A DNA stretch of 64,000 bases from JACADW01 sp963747985 (GCA_963747985.1 CAVVHG010000006.1:806001-870000), one strand, 5' to 3'. Shown: positions 36,192 through 45,480, numbered from the stretch's first letter. Numbers and translations: made by a program. The notes: generated by a model from the sequence alone, not told the origin.

Positions 36192-36941
36192 ATGAGACTC
36201 CCCGTGATTGCCGGCAACTGGAAGATGCACAAGACCATGGAAGAAGCGCGCGCTCTGGCGCGTGCGGTGAAGAACGGTGCGGAGGCGGCAACCCACTGCA
36301 CGGTTGTGCTGGCGCCGCCTTTTACGTCACTGGCCGCGGTTTGCGGTGAAATCAAGGGAAGCTCCGTCCAGTTGGGAGCCCAGAATGTACACTGGGAGCC
36401 CAAAGGGGCCTTCACCGGTGAAATCAGCATCCCGATGCTCGAGGATGCAGGCTGCTCGATGGTGATCATCGGACATTCGGAGCGCCGGCAGTACTTTGGC
36501 GAAACGGATGAAACGGTCAATCGGCGGGTAAAAGCCGTACTGAATTCGTCGCTGAAGTCGATTGTATGCATAGGCGAGACGCTCGCAGAGAGGGAAGCGG
36601 GACGGGTTCATGATGTGATAACGCAACAACTTGCCGGTGGACTAGCCGGCTTGACACGTCAATCGCTGTCGCATATCATTCTCGCCTACGAACCGGTTTG
36701 GGCAATCGGTACCGGGCGTACGGCGTCGCCTGAGATTGCTCAGGAAGTCCACAAAGCCATCCGGGATTGGCTTTCTAGACAATTCGGCACCGAGGCGGCT
36801 CAGGAGGTTCGTATACTCTATGGCGGAAGCGTCAAGCCGGACAACGTTTCGGTCCTGATGCGTCAGCCGGATATTGACGGCGCTTTGGTCGGTGGAGCGT
36901 GCCTCGAGGCGGAAAGCTTCCTGCGCATCATCCATTATTAG
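36192..36941 (+). CDS. tpiA: triosephosphate isomerase
   Basis: 249 residues, standard length. It interconverts dihydroxyacetone phosphate and glyceraldehyde-3-phosphate. Key elements: GNWKMHK (catalytic Lys), IIGHSERRQYFGE (catalytic His), ILAYEPVWAIGTG (catalytic Glu and loop 6 start) and ILYGGSVKPDN (phosphate site). Followed by secG after 36 bases, an order shared with many bacteria, suggesting one transcript. Confidence 0.97.
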   Translation: MRLPVIAGNWKMHKTMEEARALARAVKNGAEAATHCTVVLAPPFTSLAAVCGEIKGSSVQLGAQNVHWEPKGAFTGEISIPMLEDAGCSMVIIGHSERRQYFGETDETVNRRVKAVLNSSLKSIVCIGETLAEREAGRVHDVITQQLAGGLAGLTRQSLSHIILAYEPVWAIGTGRTASPEIAQEVHKAIRDWLSRQFGTEAAQEVRILYGGSVKPDNVSVLMRQPDIDGALVGGACLEAESFLRIIHY

Positions 36942-36977
36942 AACCCGGGTGAGCCGGCGGAAAGTAGGGCCCTGGCA

Positions 36978-37469
36978 ATGATTGTCTACTATCTGTTGAC
37001 GTTCCTCCATGTTGTGGTGTGCGTCATCCTGATCCTGGTGGTGCTGCTGCAATCTGGCAAGGGAGCTGACCTGGCCGGTGCGTTCGGCGGCGGAGCAACG
37101 CAGACGGCTTTCGGAAGCAGAGGACCGGCTTCGTTCCTCTCGAAGCTCACGACCGGCGCGGCGATCGTGTTCATGGTAACGTGCCTCGGGCTCTCACTGA
37201 CGAGCAGCAAGCAGCAGGCCAGTTCAGTCATGGATAGGACAAAGGCCGTGCAGACGCCGGCCAAGTCCGCCCCCGCGGCGAAATCGCAGACGGAGGCACC
37301 CGTGCCGACTCCCGAACAGATAAGGAGAGAGCAGGAGGAGGCCGAAGCGAAACAGCGTGCGACCGGCGCTCAGGCGCAACCCTCGCCCGCTCCTGCAACA
37401 CCCGCTGCGAGCCCGAGCACACCCGGCAAGGCCGGAGGGACTCCGCCTCCCGCACCAAAGAAGCCGTAG
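36978..37469 (+). CDS. secG: preprotein translocase subunit SecG
   Basis: 163 residues. Two membrane helices (YYLLTFLHVVVCVILILVVL and a second around residues 56-76) enclose the conserved linker with GKGADLAGAFGGGATQTAFG. A long Ala/Pro/Lys/Glu-rich C-terminal tail (residues about 85-163) is cytoplasmic or disordered and longer than in E. coli. It is the small partner of SecYE in the translocon. Directly follows tpiA. Confidence 0.92.
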   Translation: MIVYYLLTFLHVVVCVILILVVLLQSGKGADLAGAFGGGATQTAFGSRGPASFLSKLTTGAAIVFMVTCLGLSLTSSKQQASSVMDRTKAVQTPAKSAPAAKSQTEAPVPTPEQIRREQEEAEAKQRATGAQAQPSPAPATPAASPSTPGKAGGTPPPAPKKP

Positions 37470-37489
37470 GATCGCAGACATTGCGCAGT

Positions 37490-37574
<85 letters not shown>

Positions 37575-37644
37575 GATACCGCCAGATACCACACACTGCA
37601 GTACCACACTGTATCTCTCGCGCAGGGCGATCGCTGTCGCCAGC

Positions 37645-37730
37645 GGCATCGGCGTTTGAAACCACGATCAGCCGGCTGATCTCGGGATTGAGGTTAATCA
37701 CCCGTCGATACCGATTCCGATCCCGAGGGT
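37645..37730. repeat. dispersed repeat with conserved 34-base block and GATCGG-type tract
   Basis: The block from GGCATCGGCGTT to CAGCCGGCTG (37645-37678) matches the one at 28589-28622, and the following CCGTCGATACCGATTCCGAT is the inverse of the GATCGGAATCGG tracts at 28571 and 12031. It is followed by a short hairpin ending GCGCGTCTCGCCGAAGCGCGCC-like (37767-37788). Confidence 0.45.
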
Positions 37731-37814
37731 ATTCCCTCGAACATTGGTGGTGGGGAGTGGGCGCGTCTCGCCGAAGCGCGCCGTTTCACACCCCTGGAGT
37801 GAATGATTGGTCTG

Positions 37815-37997
37815 CTAATCATCCATCCGCGGGGCGCGGATAGTCCTGTATACGAGGAACGCAAAAAAGGCCAACACCATCCCCCTCAGGGCCCCATCCA
37901 GCGCGTAAGCGGCAATTCCCACCAGCACGGCGTAGCAGGAGAGCGCGAGGGCTAACCGCCTGTTGTTGGACTGAAGGATCTCTTTGAGAGGACTCAT
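37815..37997 (-). CDS. hypothetical 60-residue membrane protein
   Basis: Peptide with two closely spaced hydrophobic segments (ALALSCYAVLVGIAAYAL and RGMVLAFFAFLVYRTIRA). No Shine-Dalgarno is visible before ATG 37997. Codon usage looks like that of the neighbours. It may be co-transcribed with nothing obvious; the next minus-strand gene starts 1.4 kb away. No family recognised; could be non-coding. Confidence 0.45.
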   Translation of the reverse strand: MSPLKEILQSNNRRLALALSCYAVLVGIAAYALDGALRGMVLAFFAFLVYRTIRAPRMDD

Positions 37998-38098
37998 CTG
38001 GGGGTAACCGGGAGAGCGGGGGGGAGGGTGGACAAAATGCGTCCACCCCCTTTCCAGCGTCTGTTTTCTGGCTTGCGATCTGTCAGATCAAAGACGGC

Positions 38099-39448
38099 CT
38101 ATTCCTCGGGAGTCGCTTTTACCTCTTTGCTCTTGCCCGGAATCGGGACCTGGGCCGTGATCCCCGGGACGGGACCCAGGGCATACTCAGTCGGACCCAG
38201 TCGCAGGTCTGATGACATCATCTGGTCCCAGGTCGTTTCGGGGCCCGTGTACGCGGAAATCCGGCCCATGATGGCGGTAAGTGTCGACTTGGCGACGCTC
38301 TCCGCCTCGTTGTAGGGCTGATTGGTCCGGATCGCGGTGACCAGGTCGATGTGCTCCTGGACGTAGGGATCCATCGAAGACCGCTCGGCCTCCATCTTCT
38401 TGCCGGGCTCCTTCGGATCGTCCTCCTGATACTGCCAGACGACATCCCCCTTCTTGTCGTAAATCGTGCCTTTGCAGTCGGTGGAACCCTCGGTTCCCAC
38501 GATGTACTCGGAGACGCTGTTCCAGCAGCCGTCGATCTGCCGGCAGTAGCTGGCCGCGTGAACGCCGTTCTCGTAGGTGTAGTCGATGCCGAAGAAATCG
38601 TACTGGTCGCCGGTAACGCGGCGCATCCGTCCACCGAATCCCGATGCCTTGACAGGGTAGGCGCCGATGAACCAGTTGCATACATCGACGTTGTGCACGT
38701 GCTGCTCGACGATGTGGTCCCCGGAGAGCCAGGTCCAGTTCACCCAGTCGCGCAGCATGGCTTCCATGTCGGACCATTCCTTCTTGCGCTCCCTGTACCA
38801 GAGCTGTCCCTGGCACCAGTAGGCCCGCGCAGCCACGATCTCACCGATGGCGCCGTTCTTGATGTGGTTGTAAGTCTCGATGTATTGCCTCTGGTGACGG
38901 CGCTGCGTCCCCGCGACGACGCTCAGGTTGTAGGCCTTGGCCTTCTCGCCGGAAGCCATGATCTGGCGCGCGCCAACCGGGTCGACTGCCACGGGCTTCT
39001 CCATGAAGACGTGCTTCTTGGCTTCCACGGCCGCCTCGAAGTGGAGCGCGCGGAAATGCGGAGGTGTGGCGAGAAGCACGATGTCCACGCCGGAATCGAT
39101 GAGCTTCTTGTAGGCGTCAAACCCGACGAAACACGTCGCGTCGGTAAGCTTCGCCTCGTCCCTTCCTTCGAATTGGCGGCGGCACTTGTCGAGCTGGTCC
39201 TGGAACACGTCGGCCAGAGCCACGAGCTGTAGATTCGGTCCTGCTTTCAGAAAATTCTTAACGGCGCCGGTCCCCCGGCCTCCGCAGCCGACAAGCCCTG
39301 CTTTCAGCACCGGTCCATCGGGCGCTGCATCGAGGAACTTCGTTGGCTCGACGGTTTTCTTGGTGCTGCACCCTGCCAGGAGCACCCCCGCTCCGGCTAC
39401 AGCCGCGGCGCCCATGAAGTTGCGGCGCGTGAGATCCAATTCATTCAT
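38099..39448 (-). CDS. Gfo/Idh/MocA family oxidoreductase, Tat-exported lipoprotein type
   Basis: 449 residues. N-terminal twin-arginine signal (LTRRNFMGAAAVAGAG) directly followed by a lipobox (LLAGC, Cys27), so the folded, cofactor-loaded protein is probably exported and lipid-anchored. NAD(P)-binding Rossmann fold with KAGLVGCGGRGTGAVKNF, the EKPVAVD motif typical of the family and a C-terminal alpha/beta domain (YRERKKEWSDMEAMLRDWVN). Likely acts on a sugar or cyclitol. Substrate unknown; no sugar-catabolic operon adjoins it. Confidence 0.88.
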   Translation of the reverse strand: MNELDLTRRNFMGAAAVAGAGVLLAGCSTKKTVEPTKFLDAAPDGPVLKAGLVGCGGRGTGAVKNFLKAGPNLQLVALADVFQDQLDKCRRQFEGRDEAKLTDATCFVGFDAYKKLIDSGVDIVLLATPPHFRALHFEAAVEAKKHVFMEKPVAVDPVGARQIMASGEKAKAYNLSVVAGTQRRHQRQYIETYNHIKNGAIGEIVAARAYWCQGQLWYRERKKEWSDMEAMLRDWVNWTWLSGDHIVEQHVHNVDVCNWFIGAYPVKASGFGGRMRRVTGDQYDFFGIDYTYENGVHAASYCRQIDGCWNSVSEYIVGTEGSTDCKGTIYDKKGDVVWQYQEDDPKEPGKKMEAERSSMDPYVQEHIDLVTAIRTNQPYNEAESVAKSTLTAIMGRISAYTGPETTWDQMMSSDLRLGPTEYALGPVPGITAQVPIPGKSKEVKATPEE

Positions 39449-39536
39449 ATCAGGCCTCCAAGTTTAGGATAAACGCACTCAATCTAGCTTACATCCGATT
39501 CAGCTGCATCGAAAATCAATGGAACCTGCCCTGCAA

Positions 39537-41051
39537 TTATTTGGGGGATTCGTATTCCCTCACGACGCGGAATCCGACGTCGTTGCAGTCCGAGTACCAC
39601 CAGATACTCTTCGGGGACTGCGGATCGGTCATCAGCCAGCGCTCGGTCTGCGTGCGGTCGCGCGCCGCCGAACGAAGGTATATCGCATCGCTCTTGAACG
39701 ATCCGCCGCGCACCACGTGCTCCTCGCCGCTTTCCGGGCCTCGCGGATTCAGGACCGCGCTGGTGCCCGGGTACTTCGCGTATGCCTGCGGATCGTACCA
39801 GTCGAGGCAGAACTCACGCACGTTCCCGATCGTGTTGATCAGGTTGAACGGGTTGGGTTTGACGAACGACGGTGTCTGCGTGCGCGCCGGGCTGTCGCCG
39901 ACATAAACCGCGAACTCGCGCAGCGGCATCTTCTTAGCTCCGAAGATCCGGTTCCAGAAAGAGTCCAGTGTGAATTGTGCAGGATCGCCGGGGAAGAAGT
40001 AGGGCGTCCCGGTTTTCGAGCGGCACGCGTACTCCCATTCAGCTTCGGTCGGCAACCTGTACTTCTTCCCCGTTACGGACGAGAGCCATTGGCAGTAGAT
40101 CGTAGCCGAATGATGGGTCATCGTTATTGCGGGACGGGCGCCTCTGCCCCAGCCCTGGTCAGGAGAACCGTAGGGCGGAGTCGGTCCGGTGGTAGCCGAG
40201 TCTTCGGAGTAGGTTGGATCGTTCTTTCCGGGTGATCCGCGCTGGGCGTAGAAGACTTCCCATTCCTTCCAACGCACCTCCGTCCTGCCGATCCAAAACT
40301 GGCTCAACTGGACCTGGCGCTGGGGACCCTCGTCCGGTTTCCGATACTCTTCCGAATCCGGGCTGCCCATGGTGAACGTGCCTCCCGGGATCGCCACCAA
40401 TTCGAACTTGACGTCTGAACCCGGGAGCGTCTCGGTGTAGTTGGCGAACCCTTCGGCGGTCGTCGGGAAGGTCTTCGGATCGAAGATGTCATCCTTCGTT
40501 TCCAGGTATTCCTCGGGCTTCTTCTCGTGATAGTGGCCCACGGACAGGTGGCAGTTGATGCACCGCACCTTATCCTTCATCCGCTGGTAGTAGAGGTGCG
40601 CATCCGATCCTTTTTTCGTCAGCTTTGCGCTGAAGAGTATGGAGTGGCAGCGCACGCAGGAGGATTCGTAGGTGAACGTGCCGGCTTCCTCGAGGGCGCC
40701 TTTTGCCTCCCAGTCAATCTTCTTGGGATCCTTGGTCAGCTTGCCCCAGACGTCCTGAGCACCGAGACGTGCCTTCTCCGTGTAGTACTCGATGCCGCCG
40801 GCGGGAAGGTGGCACTCGATGCAGTGCGTTACCACACCGCTCTTGGTCGTGTAATGCGTCGACTTGATCCACGACGCCGTTGCATGGGGGTGCACGTGGC
40901 AGAACTTGTCGCAGAACACGTCCGTCGAAGTGTAGACAATCCCGGCGTTGGCGCCATAGACAATGACGAAACCGAGCACCATGCCGGTCACGATGAGCAG
41001 CAGAGTCCTCTTGCGTGGTTTTCTATCTGTTGCATCCGACATTCTATTCAA
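39537..41051 (-). CDS. NapC/NirT-type multiheme cytochrome c fused to SUMF1/FGE-like domain
   Basis: 504 residues. One N-terminal membrane helix (LLLIVTGMVLGFVIVYGAN) leads into a NapC/NirT-like region with heme motifs CDKFCH (spacing of three rather than two), CIECH, CVRCH and CINCH plus several candidate distal His. From about residue 215 a formylglycine-generating-enzyme/SUMF1-like domain follows (AIPGGTFTMGSPDSEE; YRLPTEAEWEYACRS; VVRGGSFKSDA). NapC proteins pass quinol electrons to periplasmic partners. What the SUMF1 part does here is unknown; it lacks a paired sulfatase gene. ApbE, another periplasmic redox-maturation enzyme, lies directly upstream. Confidence 0.85.
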   Translation of the reverse strand: MNRMSDATDRKPRKRTLLLIVTGMVLGFVIVYGANAGIVYTSTDVFCDKFCHVHPHATASWIKSTHYTTKSGVVTHCIECHLPAGGIEYYTEKARLGAQDVWGKLTKDPKKIDWEAKGALEEAGTFTYESSCVRCHSILFSAKLTKKGSDAHLYYQRMKDKVRCINCHLSVGHYHEKKPEEYLETKDDIFDPKTFPTTAEGFANYTETLPGSDVKFELVAIPGGTFTMGSPDSEEYRKPDEGPQRQVQLSQFWIGRTEVRWKEWEVFYAQRGSPGKNDPTYSEDSATTGPTPPYGSPDQGWGRGARPAITMTHHSATIYCQWLSSVTGKKYRLPTEAEWEYACRSKTGTPYFFPGDPAQFTLDSFWNRIFGAKKMPLREFAVYVGDSPARTQTPSFVKPNPFNLINTIGNVREFCLDWYDPQAYAKYPGTSAVLNPRGPESGEEHVVRGGSFKSDAIYLRSAARDRTQTERWLMTDPQSPKSIWWYSDCNDVGFRVVREYESPK

Positions 41052-41134
41052 CCTGTAGATTTATGAGTTCAGGGTTCACAACATCCGCCAAATCAACGCT
41101 GGCACGGACCGGTTCCGGCACCACACGGCGACCT

Positions 41135-42241
41135 TCAATCACGAACATCGTGCCCGGGCACCGCGGTCTGCAGTGACTCCCGACGCCTCACGAGTGGAGG
41201 AAAGCCGGGAGAGACATGCCACTCGGCGCCCTTATCGCCCCGTGTGACGATGGCGGCGGAAGCCCCGTCGACCGACCCGACCATGCTCATGCCCTGGTCG
41301 ACCGGGGTCACGCTGAGCGCCGTGGCCAGCGCATCGGCGGTCATGGCGTCCCGCGCGACCACCGTAACGCCGGGCGAATTCTTCAGCGCGACACCGTTTG
41401 CCGGGTCGACGATATGGGAGTAGCGTGCCCCGCCCGATTCCAGAAACTGGAACGAGTCCCCCGACGTGGCAACTCCCCGGTCGTGCAGAACGAGACTCAC
41501 CCTCTCGCCGGGGTCTTCCACACCGTTCTTCACCTCGATCCGCCATCCTGCCTGACCCGGCGGGGCCGACCCGATACTGATGTCCCCTCCGCCGTCGACC
41601 AGTGCCATCCGGATGCCGTGCGACTTCAGGACGCGCAACGCCTCATCCGCGGCATACCCCTTCGCTATCCCGCCGAAGTCCAGTCTCATGTTCGGCAGCA
41701 GAAGGTGGACTGTACGCTGTTCACGATCCAGGATGACGTTCTGAATCCCGGTCGATTTTCTGGCCTCGGCCAGTCTCACCGGATCCGGTGCTTTCCCGGC
41801 GCGTCGGGCCTCGCGCCACACCTGCACGACAGGTCCGATCGTCACGTCAAACGCGTCATCGCTCAGTTGCGAAAATCTCAGCGAGTTTTCGAGCACGAAG
41901 AACAAGTCGGGACTGACGCTGCGCGGCATGCCTGGACCGAGCCTGCACAACCGCCGGTTCTCACTGTCCTCCCTGAAATCACTGAAGATGGCTTCCAGCC
42001 GCTCTACACGACTGAAGGCTGCCATTGCCGCCTTCGAGGCTTCGTCCTCCCCGGTGTGGTACAGGACGATGCTGAAAGTCGTGCCCATCCGGGCAAGCGA
42101 GAATTCGAAACGCCGCAACGGGCTGCGGCGGGCGGCATTCGAGGCCCCGGCGTCCAGTGCCGTGCCAGCAAGTACCGCCAGGCCAACCAGGAAGGCCCCG
42201 ATGGCAGGCGCCGGAAAACCAAGGACAGGCTGATCTTTCAT
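41135..42241 (-). CDS. apbE: FAD:protein FMN transferase (ApbE family)
   Basis: 368 residues from ATG 42241; longer in-frame starts add an unrelated leader. A hydrophobic export segment (GAFLVGLAVLAGTALDAGAS) precedes the ApbE domain: MGTTFSIVLYH, SDDAFDVTIGPVV, LDFGGIAKGYAADEAL, LVDGGGDISIG, SHIVDPANGVAL and the metal-binding VTVVARDAMTADALATAL. It attaches FMN covalently to Thr/Ser of periplasmic electron-transfer proteins. No FMN-binding-domain partner is in the window; the downstream NapC-SUMF1 gene on the same strand is a plausible redox neighbour. Confidence 0.92.
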   Translation of the reverse strand: MKDQPVLGFPAPAIGAFLVGLAVLAGTALDAGASNAARRSPLRRFEFSLARMGTTFSIVLYHTGEDEASKAAMAAFSRVERLEAIFSDFREDSENRRLCRLGPGMPRSVSPDLFFVLENSLRFSQLSDDAFDVTIGPVVQVWREARRAGKAPDPVRLAEARKSTGIQNVILDREQRTVHLLLPNMRLDFGGIAKGYAADEALRVLKSHGIRMALVDGGGDISIGSAPPGQAGWRIEVKNGVEDPGERVSLVLHDRGVATSGDSFQFLESGGARYSHIVDPANGVALKNSPGVTVVARDAMTADALATALSVTPVDQGMSMVGSVDGASAAIVTRGDKGAEWHVSPGFPPLVRRRESLQTAVPGHDVRD

Positions 42242-42372
42242 GCTCGCAGAAAGAGCAAAGATAGAGTTTTTCTCGCCGGGATTCAATGCAATTCCGTTGC
42301 CGGAATAAGGGCATCCGGTGCGCCGGCCCTTCGGGTCTTGGTCCGCTTCTTTGCCTGCAGGGGTGGCCTCGA

Positions 42373-42641
42373 GTGGGCGCGTTGTGCCGCAGCGCGCCGT
42401 ATCCGCGCCGACGGCGCGGACCCACTTATCTCCTGCTCCGCTCGCTCGTCGCAGAACGTAACCGATCGCATCTCTCGCTGCTTGCTCGCGGCGCTTCACA
42501 CCTCTTTCGGCAGCTTAGCCGGAAGCAGCTCGAGATTTGCGAGCGATGAACAGACCAGCCTCGAAGAGGCGGCACAAGGGTAGGTAGCCGCGCGCGTAAG
42601 CGCGTGGTTTTCACGGCTGGGACACCGAGCGCCGAAGGCGC
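42373..42641. repeat. hairpin cluster C in the apbE upstream gap
   Basis: No gene is seen between apbE and the dehydrogenase gene (42242-42675). Instead there are short GC-rich palindromes: GGCGCG...CGCGCC (about 42376-42398), TCCGCGCCG/CGGCGCGGA (42402-42420), GCCTC-GAA-GAGGC (42558-42570), CGCGC-GTAA-GCGCG (about 42591-42605) and GCGCC-GAA-GGCGC (42629-42641). The sequences differ from those of elements A and B but the design (serial stems with GAA loops) is the same. Confidence 0.55.
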
Positions 42642-42675
42642 GGTACTCCGTCGTGAACAGAGCCCCGCATCCTGA

Positions 42676-43626
42676 CTACGGAACCAGCAGAACCTTCATC
42701 GCATCAGGCGACGAGGCGCGCCGGAAGGCTTCGATTCCCATGGAAAGGGGGAATTCCTGCGTCACCAGTGCGCCGAGATCCCCCCCGCCGCGCGACAGGA
42801 ACTCGAGCGCTTTCGCGAAGCGTCCGCATCTCGAGCCGATCATCGAGATCTCATTCACGACGACCCTGGAAATGTCGATCTCCGTCGTCTCCCGGTAGGT
42901 CGATTTCAGGATAATCGTGCCCCGGGGACGCACCATATCCAGGGCCAGTTTCATCCCGGCAGGCGATCCGCTCGCCTCGACGACGACATCGGCGCCAGCG
43001 GCGGCTCCGGTCTGCACCAGCGCGGTATCGATCCCAGCCGAGGTCGCGAGCTTCAGCTTGCCCGGATGCTTCCCCACGAGCGTGAGACGGCATCCCGTGG
43101 TGGCAAGGACTCGCGCGATCAGCTGTCCGAGCTTCCCATCGCCCAGGACGATGACATGGTGGGAGGGAGTGATCTCCACCTGCTCAAGGATTTCGCACGC
43201 GGCGGCAAGCGGCTCAACGAAAACGGCCGCGCGGTCTGCGATCTCATCCGGCACCTCGAGCAGGTTCCGGGGCGGGAGACTCAGGTACTCTGCGAATGCG
43301 CCGTCACGATTCACGATCCCGAGCACGGTCCGCTCCGGGCAGTGGCGCGAATCTCCCGATTTGCAGAGGCTGCAGCTGCCGCAGCCCGCGTTGATCTCGC
43401 CTACGACCCGCGCGCCAATCTGCGACCTGTCAGGGGAATCCTCGACGATACCTGCAAACTCGTGCCCGAGGGTGCCGCTGAAATCCGCGTATCCTCTGAC
43501 GACTTCCAGGTCGGTGTTGCAGATCCCGGCGAGTGTCACTCGGACCAGCGCCTCGCCCGGTATATGCGGCACGTCCAGATCGTCGGCGAGACTCAGCTCG
43601 CCTTTCTCAAATCGGAGGGCTTTCAT
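42676..43626 (-). CDS. zinc-type medium-chain alcohol/polyol dehydrogenase
   Basis: 316 residues. GroES-like domain with catalytic zinc ligands (GICNTDLEV; GHEFAGIVED) and the structural zinc Cys cluster (CGSCSLCKSGDSRHC), then a Rossmann fold (VIVLGDGKLGQLIARVL). It is about 25 residues shorter than most family members. It probably oxidises a sugar alcohol or threonine-like substrate with NAD(P). The last gene before a strand switch, it is divergent from the aldehyde dehydrogenase gene across about 110 bases. Confidence 0.88.
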   Translation of the reverse strand: MKALRFEKGELSLADDLDVPHIPGEALVRVTLAGICNTDLEVVRGYADFSGTLGHEFAGIVEDSPDRSQIGARVVGEINAGCGSCSLCKSGDSRHCPERTVLGIVNRDGAFAEYLSLPPRNLLEVPDEIADRAAVFVEPLAAACEILEQVEITPSHHVIVLGDGKLGQLIARVLATTGCRLTLVGKHPGKLKLATSAGIDTALVQTGAAAGADVVVEASGSPAGMKLALDMVRPRGTIILKSTYRETTEIDISRVVVNEISMIGSRCGRFAKALEFLSRGGGDLGALVTQEFPLSMGIEAFRRASSPDAMKVLLVP

Positions 43627-43739
43627 ACGTCCTCAATGATACACTCTTACCGCCGGTGCGCCGAGGTTGCAGGGTATAGACCCGGACTCTGCGCTTCTGA
43701 CGCGAATTCTTTTTCCGGGTCGGCGGGAAGGAGGTCGGT

Positions 43740-45281
43740 ATGACACCGCAGGAAACCAGGAAACTGTTCAAAGCCCTGGGGCTGAAGTCCCGAATGGACG
43801 GTGCCAGTTACGGCGGCGATTGGTTCGCTTCAAGCGGCGACTGGCTCGAAGTGCACAGCCCGACGAACGGGGACCTGCTCGCAAAGATACAGCAGGCGGG
43901 TGAGGCTGACTACGCGAAGCTCATGGAGCAGGCGGGCCAGGCGTTCCGGCACTGGCGCGCGATACCCGGACCGAAGCGCGGGGAGATCGTGCGCAACATC
44001 GGCGTGGCCCTGCGCGCCAGGAAAGGAGAGCTGGGCCGACTCGTTTCCCTGGAGATGGGAAAGATCCTCACCGAGGGCCTTGGTGAAGTGCAGGAGATGA
44101 TCGATGTCTGCGACTTTGCGGTCGGCCTGAGCCGGACGCTGTCGGGCCCCACACTGCAGAGCGAACGACCCATGCACAGGATGATGGAACAGTGGCATCC
44201 GCTGGGGCCGGTAGGGGTCATAACTGCCTTCAACTTCCCGGTTGCGGTCTGGTCCTGGAATTCGGCGCTTGCGTTCGTCTGCGGCGATCCCGTCGTGTGG
44301 AAGCCGTCCAGCAAGACGCCCCTGTGCGCGATTGCCACCCAGAACATAGTGGCTGCGGTGCTGCGGGCGAATGGTGTTCCTGAAGGTGTTTCCTGCGTGG
44401 TGATCGGGCGCGGCTCCACCATCGGCGAGCGGATGATCGGTGATGCCAGGCTGCCGTTGATCAGCGCGACCGGCTCCACGAAGATGGGGAAACGGATCGG
44501 GCAGGTCGTCGGGGCGCGGTTGGGCCGGACGATTCTCGAACTGGGTGGAAACAACGCCTTGATTATCTCCGACAAGGCCGACATGGCCGGCGCCCTGGCT
44601 GCCTCGTTCTTCGGAGCGGTCGGAACGGCCGGGCAGCGCTGCACGTCGACTCGCCGCCTGATAATTCACGAGAAGATGTTCGAGCCGTTCGTCGCCAAGC
44701 TGATTGCGAACTACAAGAGCGTCAGGATCGGCGACCCGCTCGATCCGAAGACTCTCATGGGTCCCCTGATCGATGAGGAGGCGGTGTCCGATTTCGAGGA
44801 GGCGCTGATCGCAGCACGGCAGCAGGGAGGGAAGGTCCTTTACGGAGGCAAGGTGCTCAACCCGCCCTTCGGGAGGCGGACGTTTGTGCTCCCTGCGATA
44901 GTCGAGATCGCCCACGACGCGCCGATCGTCCGGACGGAGACGTTCGCGCCGATTCTCTACGTGATGAGATACCGGACGTTCGATGAGGCCATCGCGATGC
45001 ACAACGGTGTGCCGCAGGGTCTTTCGTCGGGCGTCTTCTCGGACAGCGTGGCCGAGGCCGAGGCCTTCGTCAGCTTCCGGGGTTCCGACTGCGGCATAGC
45101 CAACATCAACGTCGGTACATCCGGCGCTGAGATCGGGGGCGCGTTCGGGGGGGAGAAGGAGACGGGCGGCGGGCGCGAGTCCGGGTCAGATTCGTGGAAA
45201 GCCTACATGCGCCGGCAGACGAACACCATCAACTGGGGCGGCGAGATTCATCTCGCCCAGGGGGTCGAATTCCACGCCTGA
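43740..45281 (+). CDS. aldehyde dehydrogenase, ALDH7 (aminoadipate-semialdehyde-like) type
   Basis: 513 residues. Catalytic elements: FNFPVAVWSWNSALA, KPSSKTPL, the Glu region LELGGNNALIISD and the nucleophile Cys in GTAGQRCTSTRRL. Long ALDH7-like C-terminal stretch GAFGGEKETGGGRESGSDSW followed by YMRRQTNTINWG, which is characteristic of antiquitin-type enzymes acting on alpha-aminoadipate semialdehyde/piperideine-6-carboxylate in lysine breakdown. GGAAGGAGG precedes ATG 43740. No other lysine-catabolic gene is adjacent. Confidence 0.92.
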   Translation: MTPQETRKLFKALGLKSRMDGASYGGDWFASSGDWLEVHSPTNGDLLAKIQQAGEADYAKLMEQAGQAFRHWRAIPGPKRGEIVRNIGVALRARKGELGRLVSLEMGKILTEGLGEVQEMIDVCDFAVGLSRTLSGPTLQSERPMHRMMEQWHPLGPVGVITAFNFPVAVWSWNSALAFVCGDPVVWKPSSKTPLCAIATQNIVAAVLRANGVPEGVSCVVIGRGSTIGERMIGDARLPLISATGSTKMGKRIGQVVGARLGRTILELGGNNALIISDKADMAGALAASFFGAVGTAGQRCTSTRRLIIHEKMFEPFVAKLIANYKSVRIGDPLDPKTLMGPLIDEEAVSDFEEALIAARQQGGKVLYGGKVLNPPFGRRTFVLPAIVEIAHDAPIVRTETFAPILYVMRYRTFDEAIAMHNGVPQGLSSGVFSDSVAEAEAFVSFRGSDCGIANINVGTSGAEIGGAFGGEKETGGGRESGSDSWKAYMRRQTNTINWGGEIHLAQGVEFHA

Positions 45282-45390
45282 ACAGCCCGGCCGGTCAGTG
45301 TTTGGTGTCCGGCGCAGGCGATTCGGAATGGAGAGTCGTCCCCGGGACACCCTTGTCGCGTCGAGACTCGACGCTGCAGGAGTTCGACAT

Positions 45391-45480
45391 TCAAGTCTGC
45401 ACGCCGAGTGCGGGCAGCACGAAACGCATCAGCGCGACGTAACCTGCGAAAACAAGCAGGAACCAGGCCCAATCCGGCAT
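45391..45480 (-). CDS. 29-residue membrane protein next to DUF302 gene
   Basis: ATG 45480 preceded by GAGGAGG with a nine-base spacer; stop TGA at 45391. The peptide begins MPDWAWFLLVFAGYVALMRF and ends VLPALGVQT: one membrane helix with a conserved-looking end. Tiny proteins of this shape (helix, then LPxLGV-T) are, by my recollection, widespread next to DUF302 or copper/metal-stress genes. It lies 58 bases downstream of the DUF302 gene on the same strand. Too short for most automatic gene callers. Confidence 0.65.
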   Translation of the reverse strand: MPDWAWFLLVFAGYVALMRFVLPALGVQT

